From Durusdinium trenchii (taxonomy: Eukaryota; Sar; Dinophyceae; Suessiales; Symbiodiniaceae): a stretch of DNA of 64,000 nucleotides. A model generated the notes under the pieces. The model was not told the DNA's origin, searched no databases, and worked only from the letters and a program-made list of their open reading frames with translations. The stretch's first letter is position 1. Each line of letters opens with the position of its first letter. The stretch is from contig CAXAMN010000004.1 in the NCBI GenBank assembly GCA_963970005.1, forward strand, positions 260,989 through 324,988, in the 5' to 3' direction. The position numbers and the translations under genes were made by a program. This document shows positions 11,801-24,258 of the stretch, piece by piece.

Positions 11801-14800
11801 GAGAGAGAGTGAGAGAGAGAGAGAGAGAGAAAAGGACAGAGAAAAGAACAGACAAAGCCGAAGAACGAGAAGGGAAAGTAACAAAGAAGTGTCCGGTCTT
11901 CCCCTCGATGCAGCAAATTCTCATGCAACCCATGTTGTGAAACACCAGGGTAAAAGCCGATACTCGCGCAAGTGGTGTATGGTTGGTATGGCTGCCAGCT
12001 GCAAAGTAAAAGGCGTCCAGAAGGGTGTACACCGCAGCGGAAAAATCGAGGGCAAGGAGGACGGACGGGAGGGACGTGGATTGTTGGCAGTGTTTGGCTG
12101 GTGGAAAAAATGCATATCTGCCGACCTGAGTTACAACCTAACAAACCTTAAGAAATAAGGAGAAAAGAACAAAGGAAAAACCAAACGAGACAAGTCAAAG
12201 CGAGAGTCGCGTGAAGAACGGATTAACGTAGATGTCAGTCTGTGAGCTCTGCAGTATCAATTTCAGTAGGAAAGTCAGTGAGCTCTGCAGCATTAATCAG
12301 TCATTCCACATAGTGAACAAATTTTGGATCAGATAGCATCCTTGGTCAGGAAATGCACGGTGTCCAAGGACATATAGGGTGGATCTCTCCTGCGGAGCAA
12401 TAAATTCTGCTGCAGTGAGAAAGTGTTGCGGGTCACACTTGAGAAAGAGCTCGCAAAAGCACAGTTCAGGGTGGTCCCAAGAGTGCATTAAGGACCTTAC
12501 GATCTAGTTACCGCCTTAGACTACTAGTGCAGGAACGCGATGTCCGCATGCACTGTGGTGGCTTCGCTGGGCCGTGGCTAACAACATGGATGGTCCCCCT
12601 GCTATGGAATTCTGACCAGTGCCTTTGAAAACGGGGCTTGGCGCAATTAGATCCATGCTCGCCAGAGCTATATCAGTTTGGAAATGCCCGTGAGGTAGTT
12701 ACTGATTACATTAGACCCCGACCCGCAGGAACCGCAGGGCAAAAGGCCGGCAAACTTGTATAGTTTGAACAAAGCCGCCACAGCCAAAATCACCGCAAGT
12801 ACATGAGAGTGATCAGCTCTCACTTCCCGTGCGTCAGGTAGCTTCGTTGGACATGGTCCTGAGCGCGCGCCATGTCCTCCTGTGAGTCTGTACAAGAAGT
12901 GAATTAAGACGGAGAGTTCTAAGGGTGGTTACTTAGCAAACGTGGTCATTCTTCTTGGATGCAGGAGGTGACGCACACACACACAGAGCCGTATCGGCGC
13001 TCCCTGGCCCTCTTTTTTGCTCCGCGGCGTGGGGAAGTGATCGACTAAACGAGCCTAAAAAGCAACCTAACAAGCCTGAGAGAAAACCTAACAACCAGAA
13101 GAAAGCAAGGAAAGAAAGCAGAGTGTGTGCGGGATGAACGGCGTCGGCCCGAGGCCCAGCCTTAAAGCCGAATCGGCGCTCACTTGACTAAAAAGGAACC
13201 TGACACCTAAGAAAGCAAGACCGTGCATGAATTACTCCGTGTATTACTTAGCAGGGTGACATGAAAGAAACCTAAATTATGCCTCTAGCAACGAGAGAAA
13301 GCCTAGAAAAAGAAGAGAAACAGCAGGAGAGGAAGAAGGAAACGACAAAGTGAATACTTAGCCGCAACCTAGAGACGATTACACAGTGGGCCCTGCGGCG
13401 TACAGATGAATCAGAGAAAAATACCCCTTAAGGGTCTATCCTCAAAGCGCCCCGAAGGGATCACACAACAGACCTCACTGGGACCCTGTTGCGAAACACA
13501 CTTAGATCCGTGCTCGCAAGAGCTATATCAGTGTGGAAATGCCCGTGAGGTAGTTACTGATTACATTAGACCTTGACTTGCAGGAACCGCAGGGCGAAAG
13601 GTGGGCAAACTTGTATAGTTTGAAAAAACCGCATTTTACTGGAAAATGGGAGTCGCAGCTTGGACAACAGTTAAAACCAGCAAGAATTAAAATGATTGCG
13701 GGTACATGAGAGTGATCAGCTCTCACTTCCCGTGCGTCAGGTAGCTTCGTTGGACATGGTCCCTGAACGCACGCCATGTCCCCCTGCGAGCCTGTACAAG
13801 AAGTGAACTAAAATGGTGAGTTCTAAGGGTGGTTACTTAGCGAACGCGGTCATCCTCCTTGGATACAGGAGGTGACACACACACACATATGCGCCTGTCT
13901 ATGCAATGGAAATTTACTACTTAGTATTTTTGATGTGTAGTAGATAGATCATTATGGGTCATGTTTCAGTGTCTTCGAACTTTTCCATCTGCGCTCGACT
14001 GGAAAACGCACAAACCCACCACGAGGTCACCTCCGCCACGATCCTCAACGCGCACCGCGAGATCTACCGCAATGCCACTGCCCCTCGGTCAAAGCAGCAG
14101 CGACAGACGGACGAGCACACACGGATGTGCTTGGGAAGATGACCCTGTTCTCTGGAGAGGTCTCGTTTGGGTTTGGGAACAGGGGCTGTTGAAGCGCGGT
14201 TTTGGATGCTTCTTCTTGTTGGGGGCCCGCCTGGGGAAAAAGGGGCGAGTGCAGGCTTAGTCCTGACAAACTGTGGCTACGTTTCGATCTGCAAATCGCA
14301 AGACACCTTCAAACCTCAAATAGGACGTAGGTCTCTAGTCTCTAATTTTTGGGCAACTCCATTTGTAGGAATTTAATCGCCTCCCTGCACACACATGAAG
14401 ATGGTCAAGTACGCATACCCTTCTGCTCCAAGGACAAAGTATAACCTGGCAAGAGAAAAAAACATCATGTTCTTATTGTTTTTTGCATGACCAAACCCAG
14501 TGAAATGTGTAATGTTTGTAAGACCTACTGGGATAGTGTGGATTCTGTCACTCCAAAGATCTCCACTTGCTGTCCGCGCGGAGACCAGGAGCTCCTCTCA
14601 CCACAGGAGCTCGTGAATTGTGCCTTGGAAACCAGTTGGACGGGACCCGTTTGGAAGAATGCTAGGGCTTGGAATCAGAAGCTGGTAAGCTGAAACAAAA
14701 CAAGTCGACAAGAGGTCTTGGGCTGGCTTCCACCAGGGGCGTCCGGCAGATCTCTTCTCCCAGGTGTGCCGAATCCACAGTACCTTGGGCCGAAAAAACA

Positions 14801-17800
14801 CGCTGTCGTCGCCCAGCGCGGGGGGGGAGGACTAAGAGGCGCAAAGTCTAGTGGCCGCACATCGGTTGGCATCGCATGGTGGGCATCGCACGAGGACGAT
14901 CGCCATCCTATTCTCCACATCTCTCCACTGGAAAGCGGACAGACGTGTTGGAGCCAACATGTGGTACTCGGAGGTGCTTGGGGGAGTACCACCTCCTTGC
15001 CGCTCGTGGCTCTGGACATCAATGACGGGTCGGCCAAGACAGGATCCAGAACGGGTCCGGCCCCCCGTGGGTTTTTGGGTTCATCCGAAGAAGCCACGAA
15101 GTAGAGCGAACTGCAGCGGTTTTTTTCTCACCTCATCATACCTCATGCAGCCGGGTTTGGGGCGGCCCCCAGTGTCAGGAACTGTGGAGGAAGCGGTGGT
15201 TGTGAAGGTGCCACCGTCGAACTGGCGATGGCTTATACCATGAGGAACGGCTTGTCCAAAGACACTTGGCTGCAGACATCGGGTCTTTGGGTTGGCGGGT
15301 CTCGAGCGAAAGACATCGGACGAGTCGACGAGTCGACGAGTCGACTGGACACCGAGCAGTGGAGACGTGGAGAACAGATTGGTGAGGCCTTGCGTAGATG
15401 TAGGATTGAAGGATTTGTGCGAAGCAGGTTTCTTGGACTTAATCCGCCATCGTTTTAGGGCCTTAAGAGGCCAGATGAGTGCGGCAGAGTTGGTTTTGTG
15501 TTGCTCTTGGTTGGTGCGACCTCTTCCGCAGTGACCGGATGACTGCAACGTGGGTGCCAGACAGTCAGTCACACTACTATAACAGCGCCCACTGCCAGCG
15601 GAGCCTCAGGAAACGGACCAGCCCTATGCAGGACTGCGACTATGGTTTGTTCCCCATGCATGGTTTTGCTTTGTCCCTTCTCAACTGACCCCGACAAACC
15701 CACAGAAACTCAGGCGGTCACGTGGCGGAAGCTCATGACGCAAATTGGGGAAAAGGGTTCACCATCATAACGGGCAGTCGTTCTAACCCCCTTGCATAGA
15801 GACGGGCTTTAGAGAGGACATGTCAGACTTTGATGCACTGACTTGGTTCGATGCTGTTCGCATGGCTCGGAACCGACAGTGACGGCCCAGACCGAACCGG
15901 TCGGCGGGGGGAATGGACTGGAAGATCGAAGGCTGTCGATCCAGGTAGTTCGGTGTCAACAGTCGGTGGATTCCATTTGGTGGCAAACGGTGTTTCTGCC
16001 ATTCTTGGGTGGCAAACTCCACAAAGTTCCTGGTTGGAGCCGATGCCCTTTGCTCCCTGTGCTCCAGCGTCCTTGTTCCTAGTAAGGCCAGTTTCGCCCC
16101 GTTTGTAGCCTCCGATCGCTGCGTTCGTAGCAATGCCCTTTGTTCCTAGTGTCCTTGTTCCTCCATGTTCATCCTTCCAACTCTGCAGAGTTTGGTCCCA
16201 CTTTGCCTCAACCGGAGAGGAAGTGATCAGCAGTGCCTCAACAACGGACGTTGCTTGACTGAGGAAAGAGTTTTGAATGGTTTCTGGCTCTTGAGGAGTT
16301 CAGACTTCTCGCCCAGTCTCAGCCGGCTAGTGTGGCTAGCCATCACAGCATCACCAGTCCGACCATTTGAGACTGAACGTCCCACCGACGCGTCCCACCG
16401 AGACGCCTTGCTGGAGCTCTCTGGCTCCGACGACTTTGCGGACTCCGGGGCCACTTGGACTCCGAATCCACGGAGCGACGCCCACCGACGTGTGGGAAGA
16501 GCGACCTAGTCTCCTACTCAACTTACTCAAGCAACTCACACACCAACTCATTCACACTAAACCTACTCACACCAACTCCGGGGGTCTGCTCAGTAGAGGG
16601 TCTGTTGTTGGGGGGCCGCCTCTCCTCTGTCCGGTTCTTTAAGTTCTTAATTAAGGGGTGACCTTGAATGTCGATGGATACCTGAACGGAGATGGACGAC
16701 CGCAGTCTAAACGTAGCTGCGTAGCTGCGTAGCTAAATAGCTGTGGTGGGAAAGAACATGAAAGAACCCACTTTGGAATGGAGGAACGAACAAGGTGTAG
16801 GACATTGCAGGACCTTTGATGGTCATAAATTGAAGAGTCTCACCGCCGCTCACTTGTTCTTCTTGGGTGCGGAGACTCCAATGACTGGCCCACTTCGGGA
16901 AGAAACCTCTGGGAGCGGAACCGACCCGATCCACCGATCCTGAGGTCCGGATGGCGACCAGCAAATCCGTCGGGCTCCACACCCTTCATATGCAAGGCCT
17001 GATTTTCTGGGAAGATGAGGTGGAGATTTTCGCCGAACAATCAGGTAGAATTTCAGAATCGACATAATTCCAACCCGTGGAGATTGGGGGTTGGGGAATT
17101 TCTTCCTTCAGTTAGTGGTCGTGAGTTTTTCTTCCAGAGTTCTCGATCGGTGTTGGGACCAGCTCCAAAGGCTGGGAAAAGCTGCCAGAGAACAAGTACG
17201 AGCCACTGATCCTTGGACTCGTCACTGGGCGTTTTCGCCCTGGCTAAGTTAGAGGGGTCGAACTATCCCGCTTTCCCGTTGGGTTGAACGAGTTTCCAGG
17301 AGGTCTGGCGATGTCAATACATGTTACCCAACGGTTTTTCCAACTCTTGGTTTAGTGTTTTTTGGTTTGTAAAGGACACCTGTCATCCCAAGGGCTAGGC
17401 TCAAATCCACCCACGGGACTGTGCATCGGAGCGTGCATACCCTTGCAAGGAGCGTGACTGGCACGTGAGCTGCAAAATGTCTTGTCACATCAGTCAGAAG
17501 CTGAATCAGACTGTCTTGAACTTAGGGCCACTTTCCACTTCCACCAGGTGGTTGAATGTGAGATCCACTCTTCCGAGACGAGTCATCGAAACTGATACCC
17601 CCGTCCGACCATTAGCTGGCCGTTTCGCTGGTTTGAAAAGAGAGAGGGAGAGAGAGAGAGAGAGAGACACACACACACACAGAGACACACTCTCGAGATA
17701 AAGAGTACGTACTGAGGCCGCCAAAGCTAGAAGAAACCTAGGTGAAAACAGGGGCCTGAGTAATAAAACCCAGGTTTTCAAGAAATCAGCCATGGTAAGC

Positions 17801-20241
17801 ATTTCTCAATCTTTCACTCAGCTGTTAGTCCAACGTGCAGGCGTACTGTACACAATGCGAAAGCCTGAGGGTCTGCCAGGTCAAGCCCCTTGATCTCTCT
17901 TTCTGATCCAACAAAAATCAAGGATCTCTTCCTGAAAGGAGTTGCGTATATAGTTTGCACTTGACCACGTAAAATGTACAAAGGCACAAACGTCACAAGT
18001 GAACCGCGTTACATTCAATTTTGAAGCAGGTGCAGAAGTTTGCGTCCAAGCTTCCTTCCAGCCCCCTGCTTAAAAACCATAAGTTAATAAGGCTCCCTCT
18101 AACTCCAAGGGGTACAGTACACACACACACACCCCTGTGTTCTTCCAGGCCCACGAGATGTTTTTTGCGGCAACCTTGAGGTTCACGTCTTTCGGTCCGC
18201 TATTTTTGGGTCCAAGGTTTTTTTTGGGGTGGCCCGACTTGGAGCTGGTGCCCTTTGACGGAGGTGGTGCCAATCTTTTGACGGAGGTGGTGCCACGGAC
18301 GCCCACGAGATGTCTGGTTCACTCCGGAACACCCCGCGGTGTTGTGACCGCACCCAGGAAGCGGGCGCTGGTGACCAAGGGCCCGGTGGCTGTGTCCGTG
18401 AGTGCCCTCGCCTCTGCGTTTGGAAAAACCACATGGTATTTGGTCGTTATTTTGCTAGCTGGCGTAGCTGTTGTCCTAGTTGCCCTTGGACAGTTCAAGT
18501 TCATGAAATTCTTGAGCTCATCAAGACTTCATAGTGTCCTTGTGCAAAGCTCAAGAACATGGCAAACCAGTAATTTGCAACATGTTTTCAACTCAAGAAA
18601 CTTTTGGGGGGCAACAAGGACAACAGCTATACACCAGCAAGGATTTCTCACCTCTCAGAGGTGACCGGTGGGCGGACATGCGTCGGATGGCCCGATGGCA
18701 GGATCTGGAATCGGTATGCCCAATTCCTGCTTTTTCATCCATAAAAGTCAACCAAAAGGTAGACATTTGGCATAGTTGGAAGATCCAGGTATATATTTTA
18801 TGCTCTATATGACATGTATGTGCTTTTGTTTGTTTTACCATACTCAGGATTGTTTCAGGTATGGACATCCATCGAACTTACTGTATGAAGGAAGGCGTTT
18901 TTCTGAGGTTGAATTGGAGACCGCGTGGAAGCAGACCCACCACCCCAACCCTGTGACCCGTGATGAAACACGTTCTCCGCTTCTTGGGTTGGGTGATGGT
19001 CTGGTGATGGTCTGCGTCTTGGGTCTGGTGAGGTGCTGATGGCTGGGAGTTGTACATGAGTGGCATCTTCGGAGATTGTCCACGAGATGCGGTCATCGAC
19101 CATGCGGTGACGCTCATTGCCTACGGGCAGGCGGCCGTGGGGGCGGGGCAAGGGCAGAAAGTGTGGGAGGTTAGAGAAACCACGCACACATTGGTGTGAA
19201 GAACAATCCTTTTATCACTTTATGACAGTTTCCTTCAACCCATCTACAAAGGTAACAAAAGACCGTGGCAGGTAGTCAGGGTCACTGTGGCACATGTTCC
19301 TTTTTGGGGGCTCAGAGTGGTCCTTGGGGATGTCGAGTTGTCCTGCCATCCGTAGCCAGTGGACCCTTGGGTTACTGATTTGGCCAACGACCACCACGGT
19401 CAGTCGCTCCAGGTCCCCAGGTCCTTGGGTTACAAAGCCAACAGACAGGAGGTCGTCTAAGACTGTTCACAGATGGTCACAGGAATTGTAAGATCCAATC
19501 CTTTTTAAAGTCGCCCATCTTCCCATCTCTTATTGAAGGGTACCGAAGTGATGGGACCAACGTCTCCCACTCTGTCTCATGATCGGCCAATGTCTCAAAA
19601 GATGGCGCGCTACCCCCTCCCCGAAGGAGTACAAGACCAAATATTGGACCATCCAGAACTCCTGGGGCGACAGCTTTGGAGAGCAGGGCACCATGCGCTT
19701 GTTGCGCCAAGATCAGGAGGAGCGAGCGATTTCGCAGCGAGCGAAAGCGAGCAATTAAACGGCGGCCTTCCACTGGACAGCGCTTTTCGGCTTTCAAGTG
19801 GAAAAGTGAAGCAACCAGAGACAGTACGAAGTACGTGTGACAATGGAGCCTTGGAAAAGGTCTGAATGCTTGTGGGCCTGAGGAACATACGAGGACCCAT
19901 CAACATTGGGAATAGGGTGGGACAAGCACAGACTCCCTGTTCTTCTGTGGTTTAGACACCGCGTGCTTTCCATCTCCGTAGCTCTCAGTGCAAGGTTCAT
20001 CAAGGTTCCAAGTTAGTGTATAAGACTCCTCATTAGATGACCACCCAAAAGCCATCGACCCAGAACAGCCTTTTGCCTGATCAGATCCTCCTCCCAGGAG
20101 GACCATTGTGGTACCGACTACCAGCCTCAAATGGGCACCGGCTGCGATGGCGGTCCTGCCAGCGTTCAGGTCTGTGGAATGCCTGGGGCCCTTCGGGGTC
20201 CGAAGCCACGCCGGTGCCGGGGGAAGGGTTCGGAGAAATGA
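7173..20241 (+). CDS. Secreted papain-family (C1A) cysteine protease, multi-exon
   Basis: A zymogen endopeptidase, probably lysosomal or secreted. Exons: 7173-7278 (ATG; MTLLALALLPLAAG signal peptide, then LPEEEFDNFIAKH, start of the I29 propeptide); 8500-8593 (YLERLSIFRTRFNEAQRLN...FGV, the ERFNIN-like core); 10837-10902 (NQGSCGSCWAV, catalytic Cys); about 14559-14614 (LLSPQELV); 15179-about 15270 (NCGGSGGCEGA); 18358-18401 (KGPVAVSVS); 19033-about 19131 (ADGWELYMSGIF then IDHAVTLIAYG, catalytic His); about 19600-19715 (YWTIQNSWGDSFGEQG, catalytic Asn); 20098-about 20241 (CGTDYQPQMGTGCDGGP, VCGM, TGA 20239). GPV-to-His joins cleanly at 18401/19033 (GT-AG); LSPQELV-to-NCGG needs a GA donor at 14615; exon 1 to 2 fits a GC donor at 7279. 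Propeptide end (FSDLT-type) and the YPY region were not found. All three catalytic residues are present, so it looks active. Confidence 0.88.
8292..8355. repeat. (ATC)n microsatellite, about 21 repeats
   Basis: A perfect trinucleotide run lying in the first intron of the C1A protease gene, less than 200 bp upstream of the second exon. In other frames it reads as poly-Ser, poly-Asp or poly-Met, none of which I take as coding. Confidence 0.95.
11034..13890. repeat. Local segmental duplications inside a protease intron
   Basis: A block of about 350 bp (TTAGATCC..GCTCGC..AGAGCTATATCAG through to a CA-rich end) occurs at 12647-12990 and again at 13502-13890; the second copy has about 50 bp extra near 13625-13690. 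A partial third copy starts near 11325. A neighbouring block (GAGCTCG.AA.AGCACA.TTCA ... CCTTACGATCTA) occurs at about 11034-11110 and 12441-12510. The intron has therefore grown by repeated local duplication. No open frame of interest is shared by the copies. Confidence 0.8.
11765..11830. repeat. (GA)n microsatellite
   Basis: An almost uninterrupted GA run with a few GGGA breaks, in an intron of the C1A protease gene. A related GA/CA run is at 17637-17693 and a CA run at 18119-18133 in later introns of the same gene. Confidence 0.95.
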
Positions 20242-22754
20242 TCGCAAGACAGGATGCACCACCCTATACGTTCTCAGACCGCAAAGTGATAGATTCATAC
20301 CTTGATGTCCAACTGTCCAATGTCAATTCTCAAACTGTAGGTTCACTATTTCTGTCTAAATTGTTTGGTTGTGATGGTTTGACTTTGGTGCTTCACATCA
20401 TCAATCAGCACATGTTCCATGCTCGCTCGCCCGCAGAGTCGCGCGAAGCGCGAAGCCTGCTTTGTGGCTGCTGGAAGTGGCTGCCAACTGCCAAGGTGTG
20501 GTATTCTCTATGACAGCGTGGTGCCAATCTTCGGTCACTGAGGCTCCGTTACAAACGGACACATGGCGGCCACACGACTGACGACTGGATGCACTGAAAA
20601 ACACCCTGCCACCCTGCCGAGGTCCACCTAGAACCCCGAAACCAGAGAAAACCAGTGGGTGGTAGAGGAAAATGGTCGAAACCACCGGTTCATTCCCAGG
20701 TTCTAGCAGGTTCCAGGTCAGTTTGCGTGGGGGTAGTCATTTTCGCTATAGTCTCTCTGTTCTTTGTCCACTCTCTCATGTCACGATGGAAAACCGCTTA
20801 GAGCACAAAAAAAAAGACGATTTCTGGTCTGCAGGTTTTGTTCCCCCCCAAATCAGCGTGTTCTAGCAGTGTTTCCCCAAGATGTTCTTCAGACCACCGT
20901 ACTCCCGACCTACGGTCACGACCGGCGCCGCAGGCGGGGTGGTCACGACTCGGGCGCGCTTCACGCTTGGTAGTCCGCGTGCCGCAAGCGCGGCGTGACT
21001 TCAAGAGATCTGGTGCGTGGGTGACTGTTTTCCAGTGATTGGATAGAACATGATAGAACCATAGGACTGCCATTGAGCGAAGGGGCCACTGGACTCGGAG
21101 TCACTTTCCAAGATCAACTCTTCCTTGGACGTTTTGAAGACGATTGATGTGATTCTTTGACGAGCCGATCATCCCTGGAACTAAGTCCAGTCGGATGGCT
21201 CTGGCCAGATATGGCCACAGAACTTTTTCCGCTTTTGGAAAAGGCTGTTCGATGTGCGGCGCACTGCTCAGCGATGACCTCAGATCCTTAGTCAATATCA
21301 ATCAACAGAATATCATAGCGATGACCTCAGCCTGGGTTTGGAGAGGCCCTGCGAGAGCGGAGGTGCAGCAAGGCGGAGGCGAGCGCCAAATCCCGCCAGC
21401 GAGATCTCGCCAGCGACATTCGGTTTTTGGCAGGAGAGTTTGCGTTTTTTCATGTTTCACATATTCACATATTTACAAATTGACAAGACTCATATGGCCT
21501 GAGACCCGGGGTTTTGACGCACACCCATATAGTCGGTTTTTGTTTTCCCCGAATGGCTGCTCGTTGGTATCAATGGCTATCCAACGAACCCCTTGAACGG
21601 TCGAAGCAAGTGGATTCCGAACACGGTTTGGAGCCCCTTGCGAACCCCGGCCTCGGTTTGATGAACATGGCAGCACAGACCTCCACGGCTGAATTGATGA
21701 ACAGAAAGGCATATGATATACCTAGAACCCCTTTGACTCCTGTTTTGATAGGAAAAGGCAATATTTTGGACAGTTGACCCTCCAACAGGGGTCACTCAGG
21801 TTCCAGGTACATATACATATATTTCAAAAAAATATACTATTTATAGACAAAAGTGCCGTGGCCACTCCAAAAGACTTGGACTTCATGAGATGTAGGATCA
21901 ATATCGCAGGATATACCCCAGCGCAGGTGGGTCGCAGAACCTACCGATTTGCAACACATTTTGCCCATGCGTTGGTTGTCTCTAGTTCTACATTCAAAGA
22001 ATTGTCGTGCCCATCTGTCAGGTATGCCGTGGCCAGCCATCGTATTGGGTGGGATTGGTGTGGCCCCTAGACCCCGCAGTGGTCGCAGAGCACATTGCTC
22101 CGAATGGACAAGAACCCGAGAGGGTTTCCTTTTTTGGCATGGGGAATTTTAATAGCGATGTAGAAGCGACGGCCTCCAACCAATGGCCTCCACCCTAGGC
22201 TTGGCAAGTGGGGAGGCAAATGATGTGCACATCTTAAAATTGTTGGGCCATGACTCAGGGAACGGCCCCTAAAAGCCATCTGAGAGTCGCGGCCAGTTTG
22301 GCGCAGCTCTACTGGACAACGATGGATATAGGTTGCATCACCCTACTGCACAACGGGATGACACTCCGTGCGACCATAGACTAGACATGGAGGTCGCCGC
22401 AATGCACCATGATGATTTCAGGGAGCAGCATGTATCAAGATGTGGGGCTCCTGTACTAATCATCCACGGCCCTCTTCCAGGTTTGGTGAGGGGATTTCTT
22501 CTCGCCGCTCGCGGTCCTTGTTGGGCCGCAAACGCGGGCAAGGTAGTGACGATGGAGGAAGAATCGACTGTAAGAATCGCTCTTCAACTTCAGATGATGG
22601 TGATGATCGAAGATTCATTCTATATACGTAGGTCACCTCGCACTCTTTCATGATCGAAAGTTGACTCTTCCCCAAGCTCTTCGGATCGGACACACGAAGC
22701 AAAACCCTCTTTGAGGCCTCTCCGATCTCTTTCCATTGGCCGTCCGCATCGCAG
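20242..22754. other. Region between protease and PAM18-like gene; nothing recognised
   Basis: Short open frames are present on both strands but none shows a known motif. A dispersed-repeat fragment (TTTGATAGGAAAAGGC ... GGGGTCACTCAGG) lies at about 21745-21805 and recurs at 42385-42450. A stub of the GATGGCCTCCAAC minisatellite family is at about 22155-22196. The protease C-terminus might extend a little into this region if 20180-20241 is spliced differently. Confidence 0.4.
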
Positions 22755-24258
22755 GTAGGTCGGAGGCCATCGCCGCTGGGACGGTTGGCTCTCTCGGGCG
22801 TTTTGTCCCAGGTCTCGGCGCCTTGGCGGCGCGCAGCGGCCTGCGGGCTCTGCGGGCCTCGGGCGTGAAGGTGGGAGAGTGGACGTCCCGCCGGTGGGAG
22901 CGGTCGGCGCGTGGAGAGGTCCTAGAAAACAGAAGGGAGGTGGACCTTGACAGGGTTTTGAGGGATGTGAATGGTGATCGGATTGGTTCAACCCACAGAC
23001 TTCTGCATATGAGGGGTCCGGTCATTAGTTAGGAGGGTTGAAGAGCGTCTGGGTGCCAAGGTTTTGGGTCTTCTGACTTCTAACTTCCATGTTCATGCCA
23101 GTAAATGTACAACAGACTGTTGATGAATCACCCCCCGTCCATGAAGAGGTGAAAGCTGGTAAAACCATTCTGGAGACGGGGGTTTATTAGGAAGTTCCCC
23201 AGATTGCAAAATGTTGACCTTTGGATTTTCAGATTCTGCCAGAACATGTGTGGGTCGTTTGGACGGACACGTGGGTTGGTGCACAGACAGCGACCTTCCT
23301 GTGCAGCGAAGTTCGATGGCCCATGTGTCTCAAACACTGTAATTAGGAGGCCCAAGTCGAACATATTCAGAAAAACACAAACACAACGTCAACAGGCAGA
23401 TCTCTGTGTTTCACAAATACCTTCACATGCGATTCTGATTCTCCGCTGGTCTCGAACCTTCGCGCAGATGAACTTCAACATGCCTTCCTTCAGCATGGGC
23501 AGTGGCCTACAAGGCTTCGAAGCCCCCATGTCACGCGCCGAGGCGTGGTGGGGGATCCGCCCCCGGTTGGGTCCACGCCGCCAGGGTCGCGGTCGCGACG
23601 GGTGGAAGGAATGGGCTTCAAAGGACCCACCCATTGGCGTTTTGGCCCAAGAAAAGGATCCACCCATTTACGGTGTTGGAATGTTTTTCTTCGTGCCCTT
23701 TTTCTTCGGTACCCGTCGTGTTTTGGGCTCGCCGGCCATCACTCGCTCCCCTCTCACCGCGCCATCGAGTCGTTGGCCTCGTGCTCATCGGCTCGGCCGT
23801 GGCCAGTCGCTCGGGTGCCGCCAGGCCAAGAAGATCCTCAACATCGGCTCGGTGGCGCCCAGCAAGGACGTCGTGCGCGAAGCGCATCGGAGGCCGGGCC
23901 GCGGATTCGGCGCGCGGGGCGCGGGGCATCGCTTTTGGGGGTTGGTTGGGCCTGCGAAACTGGGGAGTTTTGGGGGGATGGGGCAGGATGGGAGGGAATT
24001 TCCTGAGTTGGATGAGATTGGAAAGTGTTGAAAGTGTGGTTCCACAATGTGGTACAAATAAGCTCAGAGAGGTGGTTCTTCTACCATTTGTTTTGGAGAT
24101 TTGTTCGTCCAGCCCACAAGTTTCTCCTCTGTTTGTCGATGTTTTGGTGTTCGCATCCGGCAAGGTTGCTGATCGCCAACCACCCTGACAAGGGCGGTTC
24201 CACTTACATTGCCTCGAAGATCAACGAGGCTCGATGCTGCGAACAGGCATGTAGATGA
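22755..24258 (+). CDS. TIM14/PAM18-type J-domain protein of the mitochondrial import motor
   Basis: PAM18/TIM14 stimulates mtHsp70 at the inner-membrane translocase. Firm exons: 23468-23542 (LQGFEAPMSRAEA, matching the family's GGFEPKM-x-x-REA), 23825-23892 (KKILNIGSVAPSKDVVREAHR) and 24165-about 24232 (LLIANHPDKGGSTYIASKI then NEA). The HPD triad that triggers ATPase activity is intact, and the HPDKGG-x-x-YIA-K-INEA ending is diagnostic of this subfamily among J-proteins. The exons join in phase with GC donors at 23543 and 23893 and AG|G acceptors. In-frame TGA follows at 24256, but the usual KDLL end is missing, so another short exon may exist. A possible membrane-anchor exon is at about 22755-22890 (GALAARSGLRALRA); this one is tentative (about 0.3). 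Confidence 0.85.

Noticed and set aside
11553-12144. Minus-strand frames of 159 and 163 codons
   Set aside because: Their length comes from the (GA)n run read as Ser-Leu repeats; no motif is present.
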